Part shown: positions 6,550 through 14,333 of the stretch, in pieces
Position numbering within the stretch: the first letter of the stretch is position 1
How the letters are laid out: the number at the start of each line of letters is the position of its first letter
Source of the DNA: an uncultured Aquimonas sp.
Lineage (GTDB): Bacteria; Pseudomonadota; Gammaproteobacteria; Xanthomonadales; Xanthomonadaceae
Length of the DNA stretch: 14,333 nucleotides
Reading direction: 5' to 3'
NCBI GenBank assembly: GCA_946481615.1
Contig: CAMLOR010000068.1
Location: 1-14,333 of the forward strand
The notes under the pieces: model-generated
The model's database searches: none
Told to the model about the DNA's origin: nothing
What the model saw: the letters and a program-made list of their open reading frames with translations, nothing else
Position numbers and translations under genes: made by a program

Positions 6550-7581
6550 ATGCCAGCCGCCGTTCCTCCACCCGGTCTCGACGCACTTGCCACGCCGCTC
6601 GCGTGGGTCGATGCGGCCGGCATCGTGGCCGGCTGCAACGCCGCCTTCGCGCGCTGGCTCGGCGTCAGCGCACGTCGCGTCTGCGGCCTGGCGCTGGACG
6701 CGCTCGATGCCGAGGAAGGCCGTCTGCGCGATCTGCTCGCGCGCCTCGACGACAGCCTCGACGAACCGCTGCGCGCGCGCCGCGTACGGCTTGCCGCACC
6801 CGGCGGCGCCATCGTGTTCGCCGATCTGTGGCTGGTGCGGCGCGACGGCGAGGTCCTGCTCGAAGCCCATCCGACCGAGGAATTCCCCGGCGAGGATCCC
6901 GCCAGCACCCTGCCTTCGGCGTTGCACGCCGCGCTCAAGGGCCTCGCGCACGAGGTCAGGAATCCGCTCGCCGGCATGAAGGGCGCGGCACAGTTGCTGG
7001 CCCGGCGCAGCGCGCACGATGCGGATGCGCTGCGCTACGTCGAGGTGATCCAGCACGAATGCGATCGCCTTTCGACGCTGCTCGACCGCCTGCTCGATCC
7101 GGCACCGCCGCGGCCGCTGGCGCCCACCAACGTGCACGAGGCGCTCGAACGCGTGCGCCTGCTGGCGGAGGCCGAGGCCGGCTGGTCGGTGCGCCTGCTG
7201 CGCGACTACGACCCGAGCCTGCCGGAGATCCCGGCCGACGCCGATCGCCTGACGCAGGCCCTGCTCAACCTCGTGCGCAACGCGATGGAAGCCGGCGCCA
7301 ACGAAGTGCGCCTGCGCACGCGTGCCGAGCACAACGGGCTGATCGGCGAACGGCCGTTCCGGCTCGCGCTGCGCATCGAGATCGAGGACGACGGCCGCGG
7401 CGTGCCGGACACGCTGGCCGAACGCATCTTCCTGCCGCTGGTTTCGGGACGCGCCGAAGGCAGCGGCCTGGGATTGACGCTGGCGCAGCAGGTGGCGCGC
7501 GAACACGCCGGTTCGCTCGCCTATCGTTCGCGGCCGGGACACACCGTATTCACGCTGCTGCTGCCGGCCGACAGCGGCTGA
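6550..7581 (+). CDS. ntrB: NtrB-type two-component sensor histidine kinase
   Basis: A 343-residue soluble histidine kinase of the NtrB/GlnL type, which in the well-studied system phosphorylates NtrC under nitrogen limitation and is controlled by PII. It has a small N-terminal PAS-like domain (about 10-105). The HisKA segment is GLAHEVRNPLAGMKGAAQLL (131-150) with phospho-His134. The HATPase domain shows the N box LLNLVRNAMEAG (238-249), G1 DDGRGVPD (280-287) and G2 GSGLGLT (304-310). There is no transmembrane segment, as in NtrB. The frame is open upstream to 6430, but that part is encoded across the palindrome and the sigma leader; the PAS domain starts just after ATG 6550. Its partner ntrC lies two genes downstream, separated by a sugar kinase gene. 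No glnA is visible. The symbol follows family resemblance and the nearby ntrC. Confidence 0.88.
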   Translation: MPAAVPPPGLDALATPLAWVDAAGIVAGCNAAFARWLGVSARRVCGLALDALDAEEGRLRDLLARLDDSLDEPLRARRVRLAAPGGAIVFADLWLVRRDGEVLLEAHPTEEFPGEDPASTLPSALHAALKGLAHEVRNPLAGMKGAAQLLARRSAHDADALRYVEVIQHECDRLSTLLDRLLDPAPPRPLAPTNVHEALERVRLLAEAEAGWSVRLLRDYDPSLPEIPADADRLTQALLNLVRNAMEAGANEVRLRTRAEHNGLIGERPFRLALRIEIEDDGRGVPDTLAERIFLPLVSGRAEGSGLGLTLAQQVAREHAGSLAYRSRPGHTVFTLLLPADSG

Positions 7582-7594
7582 GACGATCCGCAAC

Positions 7595-7612
7595 CGGCGC
7601 CGCGCGGCGCCG
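7595..7612. repeat. 18-bp perfect palindrome between ntrB and the sugar kinase
   Basis: Arm CGGCGCCGC (7595-7603) and its reverse complement (7604-7612) are perfectly self-complementary. It shares the core GCCGCGCGGC with the palindrome at 6499-6524 on the other side of ntrB. Only GC bases are involved, so chance is a real possibility. It could fold as an intercistronic hairpin. Confidence 0.35.
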
Positions 7613-7633
7613 CACGACGAGGTGACGAGGACG

Positions 7634-8650
7634 ATGGCTTCCATCCTGTGTTTCGGCGAAGTGCTGCTGCGACTCTCGCCGCCGGGACGCGACATGCTGC
7701 TGCAGCGCCCGCGGTTCGACGTGCACGTCGGCGGCGCGGAAGCCAATGTCGCGGTGGCGCTGGCGCGCCTGGGACGCGCGTCCGCGATGCTCGGCGTGCT
7801 GCCGCCGAACGCGCTCGGCGAGGCGGCGCTCGGCGAACTGCGCCGCCACGGCGTGGACGCGGCCGCGGTCGCGCGTCGCGATGGGCGGATGGGGCTATAT
7901 TTCTACACCGCCGGCGCACTCGATCGCCCCGGCGAAGTGCTCTACGACCGCGCCGATTCGGCCTTCGCGCGGCACGCGGCGGAAGCCTTCGACTGGCCCG
8001 CGGTCCTGCGCGGCCGCGCGCGGCTGCATCTTTCCGGCGTCACGCCCGCGCTGGGCGAGGCACCGGCGCGTGCGGCGCTGGACGCGGCGCGCGCGGCGCG
8101 CGCGGCCGGCGTGGCCGTGTCGTTCGACGGCAACTACCGCGGTTCGCTGTGGGCCGCGCGCGCGGGCGAGGCACCGCGCGTGCTGCGCGAGCTGATGCAG
8201 GAGGCCGACGTGCTGTTCGCGGATCATCGCGATCTGCAGATCGTGCTCGGCCGGGATTTCGAAGCCGTCGCGCCCGGCGAGCGTTTCGCGGCCGCCGCAC
8301 GCGCGGCCTTCGCGGCGTTCCCGCGGCTGCAGCGTTTCACCGCCACGCAGCGCATGCAGCACAGTGTCGATCATCATGACCTCGGCGCGTCGCTCGCCAC
8401 GCGCGAGGGCGCCGTGCACGTGCTGCCGCCCGCACCGCTTTCCCCGATCGTCGATCGCATCGGCACCGGCGATGCCTTCGCCGCCGGCGTGCTGCACGGC
8501 CTGCACGCGGGCTGGGACGACGAGCGCAGCCTGCGCTTCGGCCTGGCGGCGGCGCGCCTGAAGCATTCGGTGCCCGGCGACTTCGGGCTGGCGGATGAAG
8601 CCGCCGTGCTGGCCGCGATGGACGGCGGCGGCTTCCACGTGCGGCGCTGA
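7634..8650 (+). CDS. kdgK: PfkB-family sugar kinase, probable 2-dehydro-3-deoxygluconokinase
   Basis: A 338-residue ribokinase-family (PfkB) enzyme. It has the N-terminal signature GGAEANVAVALARLG (33-47) and the C-terminal signature DRIGTGDAFAAGVLHGL (274-290) with catalytic base D280 and the anion-hole glycines. FDGNYRGSLW (164-173) and KHSVPGDF (310-317) resemble KDG kinases, which phosphorylate 2-keto-3-deoxygluconate to KDPG, feeding the lower Entner-Doudoroff pathway. ATG 7634 is favoured because GAGGTGA lies a few bases upstream; a GTG at 7622 in the same frame would add four residues. It sits 52 bases after ntrB and 15 bases before ntrC, an unusual position within a two-component pair. 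Substrate assignment rests on motif memory; fructokinase or another 2-keto sugar acid kinase remains possible. Confidence 0.83.
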   Translation: MASILCFGEVLLRLSPPGRDMLLQRPRFDVHVGGAEANVAVALARLGRASAMLGVLPPNALGEAALGELRRHGVDAAAVARRDGRMGLYFYTAGALDRPGEVLYDRADSAFARHAAEAFDWPAVLRGRARLHLSGVTPALGEAPARAALDAARAARAAGVAVSFDGNYRGSLWAARAGEAPRVLRELMQEADVLFADHRDLQIVLGRDFEAVAPGERFAAAARAAFAAFPRLQRFTATQRMQHSVDHHDLGASLATREGAVHVLPPAPLSPIVDRIGTGDAFAAGVLHGLHAGWDDERSLRFGLAAARLKHSVPGDFGLADEAAVLAAMDGGGFHVRR

Positions 8651-8652
8651 GC

Positions 8653-8658
8653 CATAAT
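8653..8658 (+). promoter_or_regulatory. Candidate -10 box of a leaderless internal promoter for ntrC
   Basis: CATAAT, 7 bases (CCGCCGC), then ATG 8666; no Shine-Dalgarno sequence in the 15-base gap after kdgK. The element begins 2 bases after the kdgK stop and matches the SDR arrangement almost base for base. ntrC may therefore have its own promoter as well as read-through from upstream. No clear -35. Confidence 0.45.
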
Positions 8659-8665
8659 CCGCCGC

Positions 8666-10039
<1,374 letters not shown>

Positions 10040-10058
10040 AGGCACGCCTCGCGAGGGA

Positions 10059-10081
10059 TTCGACAAGCTCACCCCGAACGG
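10059..10081 (+). repeat. Dispersed repeat TTCGACAAGCTCACC-type, copy A
   Basis: The 23-base unit begins TTCGACAAGCTCACC and ends GAACGG. It matches the reverse complement of copy C (10114-10136) at 20 of 23 positions. The family, with the pattern TTCGACA(A/G)GCTCA...GAACGG, is one I recall as common between genes in many proteobacteria. With copy B it folds into a hairpin (10 bp plus 6 bp). Confidence 0.75.
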
Positions 10082-10088
10082 GTGAGGC

Positions 10089-10100
10089 GAGCTTGTCGAA
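10089..10100 (-). repeat. Dispersed repeat, partial inverted copy B
   Basis: GAGCTTGTCGAA is the exact reverse complement of the first 12 bases of copy A (10059-10070). The two form the outer stem of a hairpin spanning 10059-10100, with TCACCC/GGGTGA (10069-10074 with 10080-10085) as an inner stem. Confidence 0.7.
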
Positions 10101-10113
10101 CGTCCGGCCACCA

Positions 10114-10136
10114 CCGTTCACGGTGAGCCTGTCGAA
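10114..10136 (-). repeat. Dispersed repeat, inverted copy C, contains the likely start codon of the cyclase gene
   Basis: CCGTTCACGGTGAGCCTGTCG and the next two bases are the reverse complement of a TTCGACAGGCTCACCGTGAACGG-type unit, differing from copy A at 3 of 23 positions. The GTG at 10123-10125 inside it is the likely start codon of the diguanylate cyclase. Confidence 0.75.
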
Positions 10137-13100
10137 CCGCCCGCGAGTCCCTGCACTCGCCCTCGCACTGCTTTGCACATCGGCATTGGCCGCCGACCTC
10201 CAGCCGCCCCTCCCCGCACCGCCCGCGCTCGAACCGGTCTCGCTCGAATGGCGCGCCTTCCGCGCCTTCACCAGCGCCGACGGTCTGCCGCAGAACAGCG
10301 TGCTCGCGCTGCTGCAGGATGCCGACGGCTTCGTCTACGCCGGCACGCATCACGGCGCGGCGCGCTACGACGGCCGCCGCTGGCAGGAGGTGCCGCTGCC
10401 GACCGGCGGCCGCAACTACGCGGTGGGCGCGCTGGCGCAGACGCGCGATGGCGCGCTGTGGTTCGGCACCGATGCGGTCGGCGCGTGGCGCCTGCACGGC
10501 GGCCAGGCCGAACGCGTGCCGCTGCCCGGCAGCGACGAAGGCGTCAATGCCTTCTGGGAAGCGCCCGATGGCCGTTTGTGGATCGCGGCCTACGACGGGC
10601 TGTTCCGCTGCCGCGCGCTCGATTGCGAGCCCGTCGAGACGCTCGCCGATGCCGGCGCGCGCAGCCTGTTCGGCGAATCGGTCGACGGCCGCGGGCGGCT
10701 GTGGGTGGGCACCAACACCGAAGGCGCGGTGGAGCTCGATGGCCTGGACCTGCCCGCGCCGCGCCGCACCGGCCGGCGCCTCGGCCGCGAGCAGGGATTG
10801 CCGAACAACGTCGGGCTCTCGCTCGCGCGCTTCGACGGCGATCTGTGGATCGGCAGCGGCCGCGGCCTGGCGCGCTTCGACGGTACGCGACTGCACGTCT
10901 ACGGCCGCGACAACGGATTTCCCAACGCGATGGTGTTCGCGCTGCAGCCGCACGCGCGCCCCGACGGCACGCCCGTGCTGCTGGCGGCGCTGCGTCCCGG
11001 CGGCCTTGCCGAGATCGAGCCCGGCGGCGGCTGGCGCGTGATCGACAGCCAGCACGGCCTGCCTTCGAACGCGGTGCACAGCCTGCTGCGCGAACGCGGC
11101 CGCGACACGCTGTGGATCGGCACCATGACGGCCGGCGTGGCGCGTGTCGAACGCGATCGCTGGGCACTGTTCGACGAGCGCATGGGCCTGCCCGACCGCC
11201 TCGTGGCCGGCGTCGGCTGGCTGCCGCAGGCGCAGGAGTTGTGGGTCGGCACCGCCGGCGGCGCGGCGCGCTGGGGCGGCGCGCGCTTCGTGCCGCTGCT
11301 GCCGCCCACGCACGCCACGCAATTGGTCTACGACGTGCTCGACACGCCCGACGGCGCGCGCTGGGTGGCGCATGCGCGCGGGCTGCAGCGCTGGCGCGGC
11401 GAAGCACTGGAACTCGACTATTCGCTGGACATGTCGGCGTTGCCGGCGGTGTCCACCGATCGCCTCGCGCTGCGGCGCGGCGCGTCCGGCTTCGAAGTGT
11501 TCGCCGGCAGCGGCCACGGACTGGCGCGCTGGACGCAAAGCGAGGGCCTGCAACGCGTCGACGATCTGCCCGGCATCGAACCGGGGACGGCGATCCGCGC
11601 CTTCGCGACGCGAGCCGAAGACGCGCGGGACGTGCTGTGGGTGGCGACCGCCAACGGCGTCGCGCGGCGCGACGATGCGGGCTGGCAGACGGTGCAGGCA
11701 CCGTGCCTCGTCGACAACGATGTCTTCGGGCTCGCGCTCGAGCCTGCGCCCGCTCCGGAGATCGCATGGCTGGCGACGCGCAGCGGCCTCTACGTGGGGC
11801 ATCCGGACGGCCGCTGCGAGGCGCGGCCCGCGGCGGACGTGCTCGGCGCGCTCACGCACGTGCGCATCGCGGGCGACGAAGCCTGGGTGTTCGGCGCGCG
11901 CGGCGTGCTGCGTCTTCGTCGCGACGCACCGGCCGCGCAGCCGGGACATTTCTACGGCACCGAATCGGGCCTCGCCAGCCCGGAAATCGCGATGAGCGCG
12001 ATCGACGAACGCGGCCGCGTGTTCGGCGCCACCGCGGCGGGACTGGCGGCGCTCGATCCCGGGGCGATTCCTCCGGCGCCATCGACCGCGTCCACGGCGG
12101 AAGCACCCTCCGCACGAACCCACGCCGATGCGGATGCAAAAGCGCCGCCGGTCGCTCCGCTGCGCTGGCTGCAGGCCACGCATGGCGCTGCACAAACGTC
12201 GCTGGCCCCCGACACCTTGCTGCCGCACGATGACAGCAGCGTGCGCTTCGAGTGGTCGCTGCTCGCCTTCGATCGCGAACACGCCGTGCGCTACCGCTGG
12301 CGCCTGCAAGGCCTCGACGACGACTTCGGCGCCTGGAGCGCGCAGGCCGCCGCCAGCTATCCGCGGCTGCCGGCGGGCCGGTACACGATGCGCATCGAAG
12401 CGCGCGATGCCGATGGCACGCAGGCCACGCCGCTCGCGCTTGCGTTCGCCGTGGCCGCGCCCTGGTGGCTGCGACCCTGGGCGATCGCGGCCGGCGCCTT
12501 GCTGCTGGTGGCGGCGGGACTCGGATTGGGGCGCATCCGGGCGCGCGCCGCGCAACGCCGCGCGCTCGCGCTCGAAGCCGAGATCGCCGCGCGCACGCGC
12601 GAACTGGCCGCCGCCAATGCGCGTCTCGAACAGGCCGCCGTCACCGATCCGCTCACCGGCCTGAAAAACCGCCGTTACTTCGCGCTCGCCGCCGCCGAGG
12701 AAGCCGAACGCGCGCTGCGCGCGCCGCTACGGCAAGCGCTGCTCGTGGTGCTGCTCGACATCGACCACTTCAAGCGCATCAACGACGTCCACGGCCACGC
12801 GGCCGGCGACGCCGTCCTGGTGGAAACCGCCGCCCGCCTGCAGCGCGAAGCGCGCGGTGGCGACATCGTGCTGCGCTGGGGCGGCGAGGAATTCCTGCTG
12901 CTGCTGCGCGACGTCGACCGTGCCGCAGCGCCGGGCCTGCTGCGCCGGCTGCTCGACGCGCTGGCGCTCGAACCCGTGCGTATCGATGGCACCGAGCTGC
13001 CGATCACGGCGTCGCTCGGCGCCGACTGCTACCCGCAGACCGCGGCGCGCGAAAGCCTCGAGACTGCCATCGCACGCGCCGACGCGGCGCTCTACCGCGC

Positions 13101-13176
13101 CAAACGCGAAGGCCGCGACCGCGGCATGCTGGCGCAGCCCGGCGGGCTGCACGCGGCCATCCTGCGCGGCGAATGA
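10123..13176 (+). CDS. Diguanylate cyclase with periplasmic two-component-regulator propeller
   Basis: With a GTG start at 10123 the protein has 1017 residues. The N terminus is a signal peptide or anchor (core ALALALLCTSALA, up to about residue 24). A long beta-propeller of Reg_prop repeats follows (about 39-645) with repeated D-G-x-LW-(I/F/V)-G-T units. Then come an Ala/Pro linker (about 647-680), a Y_Y_Y domain (about 706-780), one transmembrane helix (about 785-806), a short coiled coil, and a GGDEF domain (about 840-1005). The active site is GGEEF (920-924), and RGGD five residues before it is the product-inhibition I-site. It should bind a ligand in the periplasm and make cyclic di-GMP in the cytoplasm. 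An alternative GTG at 10036 overlaps the ntrC stop but would put 29 repeat-derived residues ahead. There is no clear ribosome-binding site for either. It probably shares a transcript with ntrC. Confidence 0.92.
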   Translation: MSLSNRPRVPALALALLCTSALAADLQPPLPAPPALEPVSLEWRAFRAFTSADGLPQNSVLALLQDADGFVYAGTHHGAARYDGRRWQEVPLPTGGRNYAVGALAQTRDGALWFGTDAVGAWRLHGGQAERVPLPGSDEGVNAFWEAPDGRLWIAAYDGLFRCRALDCEPVETLADAGARSLFGESVDGRGRLWVGTNTEGAVELDGLDLPAPRRTGRRLGREQGLPNNVGLSLARFDGDLWIGSGRGLARFDGTRLHVYGRDNGFPNAMVFALQPHARPDGTPVLLAALRPGGLAEIEPGGGWRVIDSQHGLPSNAVHSLLRERGRDTLWIGTMTAGVARVERDRWALFDERMGLPDRLVAGVGWLPQAQELWVGTAGGAARWGGARFVPLLPPTHATQLVYDVLDTPDGARWVAHARGLQRWRGEALELDYSLDMSALPAVSTDRLALRRGASGFEVFAGSGHGLARWTQSEGLQRVDDLPGIEPGTAIRAFATRAEDARDVLWVATANGVARRDDAGWQTVQAPCLVDNDVFGLALEPAPAPEIAWLATRSGLYVGHPDGRCEARPAADVLGALTHVRIAGDEAWVFGARGVLRLRRDAPAAQPGHFYGTESGLASPEIAMSAIDERGRVFGATAAGLAALDPGAIPPAPSTASTAEAPSARTHADADAKAPPVAPLRWLQATHGAAQTSLAPDTLLPHDDSSVRFEWSLLAFDREHAVRYRWRLQGLDDDFGAWSAQAAASYPRLPAGRYTMRIEARDADGTQATPLALAFAVAAPWWLRPWAIAAGALLLVAAGLGLGRIRARAAQRRALALEAEIAARTRELAAANARLEQAAVTDPLTGLKNRRYFALAAAEEAERALRAPLRQALLVVLLDIDHFKRINDVHGHAAGDAVLVETAARLQREARGGDIVLRWGGEEFLLLLRDVDRAAAPGLLRRLLDALALEPVRIDGTELPITASLGADCYPQTAARESLETAIARADAALYRAKREGRDRGMLAQPGGLHAAILRGE

Positions 13177-13181
13177 GGTAC

Positions 13182-13202
13182 GCCGCGGCGCAGGCCCGCG
13201 GC
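13182..13202. terminator. GC-rich stem-loop between convergent genes
   Basis: GCCGCGG (13182-13188), loop CGCAGGC, CCGCGGC (13196-13202) form a perfect 7-bp stem in the 39-base gap between the cyclase and rluE, which converge. It may protect or end both transcripts. There is no T-tract on either side, so a canonical rho-independent terminator is not shown. Confidence 0.35.
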
Positions 13203-13215
13203 ATCCCGGGCCGGA

Positions 13216-13752
13216 TCAGGGAATGCGGCACCACTCGCCCGGGCCGAGCGAGCCCAGGACGTAAGCACCGATCGCCACGCGCACCAAGCGCAACGTCGGC
13301 AAACCGACGGCCGCGGTCATGCGGCGTACCTGGCGGTTGCGTCCCTCCCGGATCGTCAGTTCCAGCCAGGCGTCGGGCACCGATTTGCGGAACCGCACCG
13401 GCGGCTCGCGCGGCCACATTTCCGGCGCCGCGATCTGGCGCACCTGCGCAGGCAGCGTGAGGCCATCCTTCAGTTCGACGCCTTCGCGCAAGCGCGCGAG
13501 CTGCTCTTCGCGCGGCTCGCCCTCCACTTGCACCCGGTAGGTTTTCGGGGCCTTGTGGCGCGGATCGGTGAGGCGATTGGCGAGCAGGCCATCGTCGGTG
13601 AGCAGCAGCAGGCCTTCGGAATCGTGGTCGAGGCGGCCGGCGGCGTAGACCGCGGGCGGCAGGCCGAAGGCGGCGAGGGTGGGGCGCGGCGGCACGCTGC
13701 GGTCGGTGAACTGGCAGAGCACGCCGTAGGGTTTGTTGAACGCGATGAGCAT
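13216..13752 (-). CDS. rluE: 23S rRNA pseudouridine synthase, RluE type
   Basis: A 178-residue RsuA-family pseudouridine synthase. It starts directly with the catalytic fold (MLIAFNKPYGVLCQFTD) and has no N-terminal S4 RNA-binding domain. The active site is GRLDHDSEGLLLLTDDG, with the catalytic Asp in GRLD (residue about 43). Further motifs are KTYRVQVEG and EGRNRQVRRMTAAVGLPTLRL. The whole chain aligns from memory with E. coli RluE, including the RK-S-P segment and the GEW near the C terminus; RluE modifies U2457 of 23S rRNA. Start ATG 13752 shares its A with the TGA of the upstream peptidase gene (TGATG), so translation is probably coupled. The frame is open further upstream, but that part is the peptidase read out of frame. 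Confidence 0.92.
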   Translation of the reverse strand: MLIAFNKPYGVLCQFTDRSVPPRPTLAAFGLPPAVYAAGRLDHDSEGLLLLTDDGLLANRLTDPRHKAPKTYRVQVEGEPREEQLARLREGVELKDGLTLPAQVRQIAAPEMWPREPPVRFRKSVPDAWLELTIREGRNRQVRRMTAAVGLPTLRLVRVAIGAYVLGSLGPGEWCRIP

Positions 13753-14333
13753 CAACGCGTGCGCAGCAGTGCGATGTGGAAGCGCACCATGCGTTCGAGT
13801 TCGGCGATCGGCAGGCGTTCGTCGGTACCGTGGAAGCTGCCCAGCAGTTCCGGCGTGAGTAGCGCCGGCAGCAGGCGATAGAGGTTCGGGGTGAGCGCCG
13901 CGTAGTGGCGCGCGTCGGTGGCGCCGTTGGTGACGTAGGGCGCGACGACGATCTGCGCTTCGGGCGAGGCGCGGCGCACGGCGGTCTCGAGGGCGGCGAA
14001 GGCTTCGCCGCGCCAGTCGGCGGGCGCGGTGGGTTCGCTGGCGAAGGCGTCGACGGGCGCGACTTCCACCGTGGGGTCGTCCACCACGTCGCGCACGTGC
14101 TGCAGCACGCCCTGCACGCTGTCGCCAGGACGGATGCGGAAGTTCACCACCGCCTCGGCCTGTTGCGGCAGCACGTTGTCCTTCACGCCGGCGGCGAAGA
14201 TCGTCGGCGCGGTGGTGGTGCGCAGCGTGGCGTCGGTGGCGGGCGTGGCGGCGAGCAGCGATTCCACCAGCGGCGCCGTCAGCCACAGGTTGCTCAGCGC
14301 CACGCGCTGGCCGAAGGGCACGTGCGGCGCGAT
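13752..14333 (-). CDS. M20 family peptidase, CPS1/PM20D1-like (5' end cut by window)
   Basis: These are the last 193 residues of an M20 zinc peptidase; the frame runs through the right edge, and about 250-300 N-terminal residues, including most metal ligands, lie outside. Visible are the end of the dimerisation domain (GVKDNVLPQQAEAVVNFRI, then PGDSVQGVLQHV), the NGATDAR segment with substrate-binding Asp/Arg, and FHGTDER near the C terminus, where His168 of this fragment is the expected metal ligand. The pattern GVK-NV-P, TDAR and HG-(T/N)-(D/N)-E matches the CPS1/PM20D1 subgroup, which hydrolyses peptides or N-acyl amino acids. The substrate is unknown. It overlaps the rluE start by one base (TGATG), so the two genes form an operon, although no functional link is obvious. 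Confidence 0.9.
   Translation of the reverse strand: MAPHVPFGQRVALSNLWLTAPLVESLLAATPATDATLRTTTAPTIFAAGVKDNVLPQQAEAVVNFRIRPGDSVQGVLQHVRDVVDDPTVEVAPVDAFASEPTAPADWRGEAFAALETAVRRASPEAQIVVAPYVTNGATDARHYAALTPNLYRLLPALLTPELLGSFHGTDERLPIAELERMVRFHIALLRTR

Noticed and set aside
10059..10136. CRISPR array or insertion-sequence ends at the ntrC-cyclase junction
   Set aside because: The copies are mixed in orientation and one is partial. There are no equal-length spacers, no transposase and no target-site duplication.
10069..12555. Minus-strand open frame of 828 codons opposite the propeller cyclase
   Set aside because: Antisense to a well-supported propeller domain; Arg/Ala/Gln-rich composition, no domain.
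13182..13202. Canonical rho-independent terminator
   Set aside because: The hairpin is good but has no T-tract on either strand, so only a stem-loop is claimed with low confidence.

Overview
The window is high-GC DNA with almost no gaps between genes. No intergenic stretch exceeds about 120 bases. The gene content suggests a gammaproteobacterium of the Xanthomonadales (Lysobacteraceae or Rhodanobacteraceae type). Pointers are a Xanthomonas-like GH13 alpha-glucosidase, an ECF sigma factor paired with a Ser/Thr kinase, an exported protein ending in a DGFE tail, a KDG kinase, RluE, and likely leaderless start sites (TAnnnT-like box, 7 bases, ATG). This placement is inference from remembered family features; no database was searched.

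Layout, left to right. (1) 1-1080 (+): C-terminal two thirds of a GH13 alpha-glucosidase, cut by the left edge. (2) 1086-1164: two REP-like hairpins in opposite orientation, in the gap between convergent genes. (3) 1195-1893 (-): an SDR oxidoreductase. (4) 1994-4771 (+), divergent from it: a large exported modular protein with a CxxCH haem-type motif, two Fn3-like repeats, a beta-helix, Cys-containing repeat domains and a DGFE tail. (5) 4785-6439 (-): a cytosolic Ser/Thr kinase translationally coupled to an ECF sigma factor. (6) 6550-13176 (+): ntrB-like kinase, PfkB/KDG kinase, ntrC-like sigma54 activator, then a periplasmic-propeller diguanylate cyclase. (7) 13216-14333 (-): rluE pseudouridine synthase coupled to an M20 peptidase, cut by the right edge.

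How the parts may work together. The sigma factor lacks the acidic cluster usual in region 2.2 and carries Thr/Ser there, and its kinase overlaps it by 4 bases. This fits activation of the sigma factor by threonine phosphorylation. A perfect 26-bp palindrome lies between the sigma gene and ntrB and could be a shared operator. NtrB and NtrC form a complete phosphorelay (His, Asp, AAA+ with GAFTGA, HTH), but the gene pair is split by a sugar-acid kinase. The cluster ends in a c-di-GMP synthase whose likely start codon lies inside a dispersed repeat.

I see no CRISPR array, transposase, tRNA or rRNA. Most genes are ordinary members of known families. The points most worth a second look are the kinase/sigma pair, the split ntrB-kdgK-ntrC-DGC cluster, the haem/beta-helix protein with its DGFE tail, the palindrome, and the shared leaderless start motif.
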